Positions 60,255-63,543 of a stretch of DNA of 63,543 nucleotides are shown one piece after another. The notes beneath the pieces were generated by a model. The model saw nothing but the letters and a program-made list of their open reading frames with translations. It searched no databases and was not told the DNA's origin. Made by a program: the position numbers and the translations under genes. The DNA comes from Acidobacteriota bacterium (GTDB lineage: Bacteria; Acidobacteriota; Terriglobia; UBA7540). The stretch covers positions 1 through 63,543 of the forward strand of contig CADDZJ010000013.1 in NCBI GenBank assembly GCA_902812415.1, read 5' to 3'. How positions within the stretch are numbered: position 1 is the first letter of the stretch; every line of letters begins with the position of its first letter.

Positions 60255-60302
60255 GATTCAGTTATTGAATCAATGAGCCGATGAATCAGTCAGAAAATGA
60301 AT
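60255..60302. repeat. Octamer array (spacer 5 of the virion module)
   Basis: Units in 8-bp register: GATTCAGT, TATTGAAT, CAATGAGC, CGATGAAT, CAGTCAGA, AAATGAAT, continuing CAATAC at the 3' end of the 87-aa gene. Confidence 0.7.
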
Positions 60303-60565
60303 CAATACTCCACAATCAGATTGACGCTGGCGCCGGCGCCGTCCGCCGTGATGTAGATATTCGTGGCGTCGGCAGGCTGCGTTTCATGAAATCCGCCCGC
60401 ACTGGTCGGCTCAATCATCACATTCAGCGGCGCGCGAGGCAGGCCGTGCGGGATCGTGTTCGCCCCCGCCGCAAGGCCCGTCACCACAAGCTTTGCCTTG
60501 TTCAGCATCGCGCCCGTGAGCGTTTGTCTCGTATACTCGTAATTCGGCGTTACCGAGATTGCCAT
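60302..60565 (-). CDS. Small virion protein, related to the fibre C-terminus
   Basis: 87 aa with GGAGG 7-8 bp before the ATG. Beta-rich; the second half (PHGLPRAPLNVMIEPTSAG, DATNIYITADGAGASVNLIV) aligns with the last ~50 residues of the fibre protein at 50328-50954: shared R-x-P, TS, DATN-[IL]-Y and AG positions. Possibly a capsid or neck decoration protein using the same fold. Function unknown. Confidence 0.6.
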   Translation of the reverse strand: MAISVTPNYEYTRQTLTGAMLNKAKLVVTGLAAGANTIPHGLPRAPLNVMIEPTSAGGFHETQPADATNIYITADGAGASVNLIVEY

Positions 60566-60627
60566 GTTTTCCTCCAGATGGCGGTATCCATCAGATTGGG
60601 CTTCAGACTTCGGGTCCGAAGGCGGCT

Positions 60628-60867
60628 CTAGGCGCTTTCCTTTTTGCCTTTTGTCTTCGAGCCGTCGCCTTTTAACTTGATTTCCTCGACCTGTCCCAGT
60701 GTTAACTCCGCCGCTTGTTTTTCGGTGAGCTCGATCGCACCGCCCAAATCGACCGGAATATCCTGGCCATGGCCCGCGCTCTTGACCTTGCCGGGAGCGC
60801 TTTCCGTTTCGGGCAGATAGAGCTTGCCATCGTGCTCAATGGGGCGAAGAACTTTAAATTTCGACAT
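60628..60867 (-). CDS. Small head-region protein, Lys/Glu-rich tail
   Basis: 79 aa from ATG 60865-60867 with GGAGG 7 bp upstream. MSKFKVLRPIEHDGKLYLPE resembles small phage proteins of the 'DUF7210-like' kind placed after the capsid gene; the rest (GGAIELTEKQAAELTLGQVE) is helical with a basic tail (KTKGKKESA). Probably a head-completion or structural accessory protein. Family name not certain. Confidence 0.6.
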   Translation of the reverse strand: MSKFKVLRPIEHDGKLYLPETESAPGKVKSAGHGQDIPVDLGGAIELTEKQAAELTLGQVEEIKLKGDGSKTKGKKESA

Positions 60868-60929
60868 AAGGCCTCCAGAAAAAGCTTCCAGCCGTGAGGC
60901 TTTGGCTGAACCGCCTACGGACAGGTTGC

Positions 60930-61868
60930 TCACGCGACGGCATTCAAAAACGCGAATCCTGCCTGAGCGGCGACAATCTGGATATCATCGTAACGATGAA
61001 CTTCAATCACGTCGGACGCCTTGGACTCCACGCGATACCGCTTGGTGAGCGTCCCTCCCAGATCCGGCGCCCCAAAGAGCCAGCGGAAGGTGTAACCCAG
61101 AGCCGGTTGCAGCCGTTGAGGGGATGGCGGAATATAAGCCAGCAACGCATGTTTGCCCCACACAAAGTCCAGAGCGGGTGTCTGACCTTCATTCGCCGTG
61201 TCGTATTCGGCGCCCATCACCCAGAAGTTATCCACATCGAAAACGCTCTTCAGATGATCCGCCTGCAGAATGCCCACCTGAGTGTATTTGAAGCGGTCGA
61301 TAATCTTGGGGTGCTGCCGCAAGACTGCGTAAACGGGATAGCTCACGGCCAGGGTGTTGGGAGTTTTGGCGATCGCTTTCTTTATGACCGTCTTCTGCGC
61401 CTCCACCGCGGCAATGGGATCAGAGTTCACATAATCGGACCATTGTGAACTCCCTGCCAGCGTGGCGTTGGGCACGCCGCTTCCGGGCGCGGTAATGAGA
61501 TTCATGACTCGGATTTCGAGATCCAGCAGAATCGCGTCGGTCAGATTTTGCACTGTCGTGATCTCGAGATCCGTATCGTCCGAGCCCGATCGTTCCTCGT
61601 CGGAGATCGAGTCTTTGAGCGAGTGATCGTTGCAGAAATACGGATTGTTGGAAAGCGCCCAGGGAGCGATCTCGCGCGATTCCGCTTTGGGAGCGCGGAT
61701 GGTTTCGTAACGGTGAAACTTTTCCTTGCCGAAAACCCAAAAGCGACCGCTGCGTTGTTTCACGGGGATTGGCGGGAAAAGTTTCTCCGCGAAATAGTCA
61801 TCGTTCACGTAGCCCACGCTCACGTTGTTGAGCGGCTGGTCCAGGTATTGCAAACTGATATCTGCCAT
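60930..61868 (-). CDS. Major capsid protein (HK97-fold, gpE-like)
   Basis: 312 aa, GGAGG 6 bp upstream. MADISLQYLDQPLNNVSVGY and LFPPIPVKQRSGRFWVFGKE are typical of a capsid-protein group that lacks a cleaved N-terminal delta domain; later LDLEIRVMNLITAPGSGV (spine-like helix), TLAVSYPVYAVLRQHPKI and RLQPALGYTFRWLFGAPDL fit the P and A domains. It follows the protease and decoration genes, as expected. No long N-terminal scaffold, consistent with scaffold residues in the protease gene. Confidence 0.82.
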   Translation of the reverse strand: MADISLQYLDQPLNNVSVGYVNDDYFAEKLFPPIPVKQRSGRFWVFGKEKFHRYETIRAPKAESREIAPWALSNNPYFCNDHSLKDSISDEERSGSDDTDLEITTVQNLTDAILLDLEIRVMNLITAPGSGVPNATLAGSSQWSDYVNSDPIAAVEAQKTVIKKAIAKTPNTLAVSYPVYAVLRQHPKIIDRFKYTQVGILQADHLKSVFDVDNFWVMGAEYDTANEGQTPALDFVWGKHALLAYIPPSPQRLQPALGYTFRWLFGAPDLGGTLTKRYRVESKASDVIEVHRYDDIQIVAAQAGFAFLNAVA

Positions 61869-61879
61869 TCATCCTCCAG

Positions 61880-62110
61880 GTGACGAGTGACAAGTGATGA
61901 GTGACGAGGCAACGCCGCTCATTCGCTTGCACGGTCTCACGTGGTTCGCCAGGCGCGCTGGCGATTTGAAGCTCTCACGCGCAATCTCGCCACGCCGAGT
62001 GTCGCGCGCTACGCGGGTCCCATCCCGAGTCATCAGGAGGACTCATCCCGCCGCATCTTGAACCGAGCGAAGGCGCCGAGCTTTTCGCTCGTCACCCATC
62101 GCTCGCCACT
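61880..62110. repeat. 246-bp gap flanked by heptamer arms, upstream of the capsid gene
   Basis: No gene is supported between 61869 and 62114. Left arm 61880-61907 is GTGACGA, GTGACAA, GTGATGA, GTGACGA in strict 7-bp register; on the right, read on the minus strand from about 62110, come GAGTGGC, GAGCGAT, GGGTGAC, GAGCGAA. This is the same GTGA-word type as at 34015-34160 in host DNA. Confidence 0.6.
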
Positions 62111-62114
62111 CGAT

Positions 62115-62603
62115 TTACGCCGCCGTCGGCTGAAAGTTCAGCAGCACTTCGACAATATCGTTCGCATTTTGCGTGCTATTCTGCGCGATGCCGACGGGAT
62201 AGATCTTCGTGCCCGCCGCGATCGACAGGTTGGAGACGTTATTGACCCGCCCGTATTGATCCGCAATCACCAGCACATCGCCCTGATTCACGGCGCCCGC
62301 GGCGTAGACTTTCGCAATGCCGTTCACTTGCAGCGTCAGGCCACGCCCTTTCAGGTTGTAGAGCGCGGGCGCGGCGCCGGTCACCGTAGTGGGGTCCGTG
62401 CCTTGCGGTGCAAAATAGTTCGGTTCAACAAAATGCTCCGTGAGCACGCCGAGCACGCCGGGAGCGTTTGCCGCCCCAGGCAACGTGGCGTACTGCTGGC
62501 TTTGGCTGGTATCCGCGGTGTCTTTGACCAGCACGCTGAATTTTGCAATGCGCTGATTCACGCCGCTGCGAAATCCCACCGTCAGTCCATTGATTCCTGC
62601 CAT
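62115..62603 (-). CDS. Head decoration/cement protein (DUF2190-like)
   Basis: 162 aa with GGAGG ~6 bp upstream of the ATG. MAGINGLTVGFRSGVNQRI and a series of short beta strands (LTLQVNGIAKVYAAGAVNQG, DVLVIADQYGRVNNV, TKIYPVGIAQNST, IVEVLLNF), the all-beta pattern of DUF2190-type capsid-cement proteins that bind HK97 capsids from outside. Located between the protease and the major capsid gene, as such proteins usually are. Confidence 0.75.
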   Translation of the reverse strand: MAGINGLTVGFRSGVNQRIAKFSVLVKDTADTSQSQQYATLPGAANAPGVLGVLTEHFVEPNYFAPQGTDPTTVTGAAPALYNLKGRGLTLQVNGIAKVYAAGAVNQGDVLVIADQYGRVNNVSNLSIAAGTKIYPVGIAQNSTQNANDIVEVLLNFQPTAA

Positions 62604-62677
62604 CTGTTCCTCCTCTAGGGGCGGGATTTGACCTGCCCCGGCTGAGGGCGCAGTGAGCGCGCCCTAAAAATGTTCGA

Positions 62678-63543
62678 CTAAGCCGATACGTCATTTGGCA
62701 TCTGTTCCATATGCTTTCGGCGATACCGTTCTCCCAGGCCGGGATTCGCCGTCAGAAGTTCTTTCAATGCCTTTGAATAATCGAGACCTTTCTCGCTCAT
62801 CAGTCTCTTGACTCCCAGGTGGACCTCCTCATCCACCGGCAAAGGGTCTGCCGAACCAATGCCCTTCGTCCCCAGCCGGATAACCGGAGGAGCATTCCTC
62901 ACATATTCCTGAAATTCCTTCGGCCGTTCCAAAGCGTCGTGAAAGAAGAAGGCGCGGTCGCGGGGCAGAATCTTGCCTGCGGCAATGGCCGACTCGATCA
63001 GCTTTTCGGCTTCCTGGCCGCGAATATAGTCCGCTAAAGTGATCCTTCCGGACTCGGCCAACTCGCCTGCGCGCTGGTTATCAATTCTTCCTTTGTGCAC
63101 GGCTTCGCTCAAGAAGAACGCGCGACGACGGGCTTCGCGCGCCGCTGTTTTCAGATTGTTTGTTTCATTGCCGTCTTCACCTCCCAGGCTTTCTTCGGCG
63201 TCCTCCACCGCATCGGGGTTAACGCCCAGATGCTTTGAGGCATACTCAGAAAGCTCGTCGTGGGAAATAAAACCCAGAGGTTCCTCGACGCCCTCTTCAA
63301 AGACGGCATGGTGCCCAGCATGCTCGTGCCCCTCCGGGATCGGTTGAATTCTCAGTTTTTTCATAGCCTTCACTCCTTGAGCTTGACGCTCGCTGATGAA
63401 ATGTTTCCTGCCTGTCAAAGCCGCGTGACTTGGATGCAAACCCTGAGCCACGATCGTGCCATCGCTCAGCATGATCGGGGGCAGTTCCTCAAGAAACGGA
63501 TGATTGGTGAGCGCGCCGCTCGTCAGTGTGGCGCCTTGTGGCT
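62678..63543 (-). CDS. Mu gpI-like prohead protease/scaffold (5' end beyond window)
   Basis: The frame is open to the window edge, so the gene is partial. The edge sequence reads GATLTSGALTNHPFLEELPP, the conserved core of Mu I-like proteases (ALTN-P). The following C-terminal ~220 residues are helical and charged (DAVEDAEESLGGEDGNETNN, REARRRAFFLSEAVHKG, KALKELLTANPGLGERYRRK), as in protease-scaffold fusions. An internal ATG at 63364 (MKKLRIQPIPEGHEHAG) could also start a separate scaffold product, as the internal start of the Mu I/Z pair does. Cleaves scaffold during prohead maturation. Confidence 0.75.
   Translation of the reverse strand, partial: PQGATLTSGALTNHPFLEELPPIMLSDGTIVAQGLHPSHAALTGRKHFISERQAQGVKAMKKLRIQPIPEGHEHAGHHAVFEEGVEEPLGFISHDELSEYASKHLGVNPDAVEDAEESLGGEDGNETNNLKTAAREARRRAFFLSEAVHKGRIDNQRAGELAESGRITLADYIRGQEAEKLIESAIAAGKILPRDRAFFFHDALERPKEFQEYVRNAPPVIRLGTKGIGSADPLPVDEEVHLGVKRLMSEKGLDYSKALKELLTANPGLGERYRRKHMEQMPNDVSA

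Larger units (their letters stand above)
50328..63543 (-). mobile_element. Prophage or GTA-like virion-structure module (partial)
   Basis: Seventeen consecutive minus-strand genes in siphovirus order: protease/scaffold, decoration protein, major capsid, two small proteins, head-tail connector, tail terminator, major tail, two chaperone-like genes, tape measure, minor tail, small tail protein, hub, and two distal proteins. The window ends inside the protease; terminase and portal should lie just beyond. No integrase, repressor or lysis gene is seen. Host genes resume directly at 50264. The tape measure is only 251 aa, close in size to those of gene transfer agents. Confidence 0.85.

Noticed and set aside
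61941-62618. 225-residue plus-strand open frame in the virion module
   Set aside because: Shadow of the decoration-protein gene and of the repeat-flanked gap; arginine-rich translation and no ribosome-binding site.

Overview
The window looks like a contig from an Acidobacteriota genome (GC-rich, roughly 57-60% by eye). The reasons are a 1183-residue TonB-dependent receptor with an N-terminal carboxypeptidase-regulatory-like domain, three ~810-residue MacB-like permeases of the acidobacterial duplicated orphan permease (ADOP) type, small zf-HC2/TPR/YHS proteins of familiar acidobacterial style, and a compact argCBDF-GNAT operon. No rRNA is present; one tRNA-Ser(GGA) is. The assignment rests on protein-family resemblance seen by eye.

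Layout. 1-820: decayed DNA, an IS1380-like transposase tail abutting an anti-sigma-like gene that is itself split by a ~106-bp MITE-like palindrome. 1.4-5.1 kb: TonB-dependent receptor. 5.5-5.9 kb: small YwqK-like protein and tRNA-Ser. 6.0-13.8 kb (minus): an outer-membrane biogenesis operon read BamA/TamA-like, SurA-like (no PPIase domain), TamB-like. 14.1-23 kb: CCA-adding enzyme, a 47-residue membrane protein antisense to its 3' end, a zinc-ribbon membrane protein, then a minus-strand run of TPR protein, formimidoyltransferase, YHS protein, Nramp transporter, universal stress protein, aldo/keto reductase and TPR protein.

23-38.7 kb (plus): a membrane export/efflux locus with an HlyD-type adaptor, three ADOP permeases, two ABC ATPases, a sigma-54-dependent response regulator and its histidine kinase. 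It begins with a textbook -24/-12 promoter and a perfect palindrome TGTCCG-N4-CGGACA about 100 bp further upstream, so the two-component pair at the end of the locus probably controls it. Two toxin-antitoxin modules and a four-helix-bundle (S23/IVS-type) gene sit in the gaps between the permeases. 38.7-46.4 kb (minus): arginine biosynthesis operon, an M13 peptidase and a PaiB-like flavin protein. 46.7-50.3 kb (plus): cystathionine beta-synthase-like enzyme, RodZ-like HTH membrane protein, and a HEAT-like protein.

50.3-63.5 kb (minus): a virion-structure module of a prophage or gene-transfer-agent-like element, cut by the window edge. It reads from a Mu gpI-like protease/scaffold through capsid, tail tube, a very short tape measure (251 aa), and a 1433-residue tail hub carrying an inserted alpha-barrel glycosidase-like region, to a tail fibre. 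No integrase, terminase, portal or lysis gene lies inside the window.

The least explained structure is a family of intergenic spacers built from degenerate tandem words. Host spacers use 7-bp words with fixed and variable positions (GATTGNN, TTCANNA, TCAGCNN, GTGAYNA), mostly as inverted arms that can fold into long hairpins. The virion-module spacers use 8-bp words (CATTGANT/CAATGANN). One heptamer pair flanks the four-helix-bundle gene in inverted orientation, as in 23S rRNA intervening sequences.
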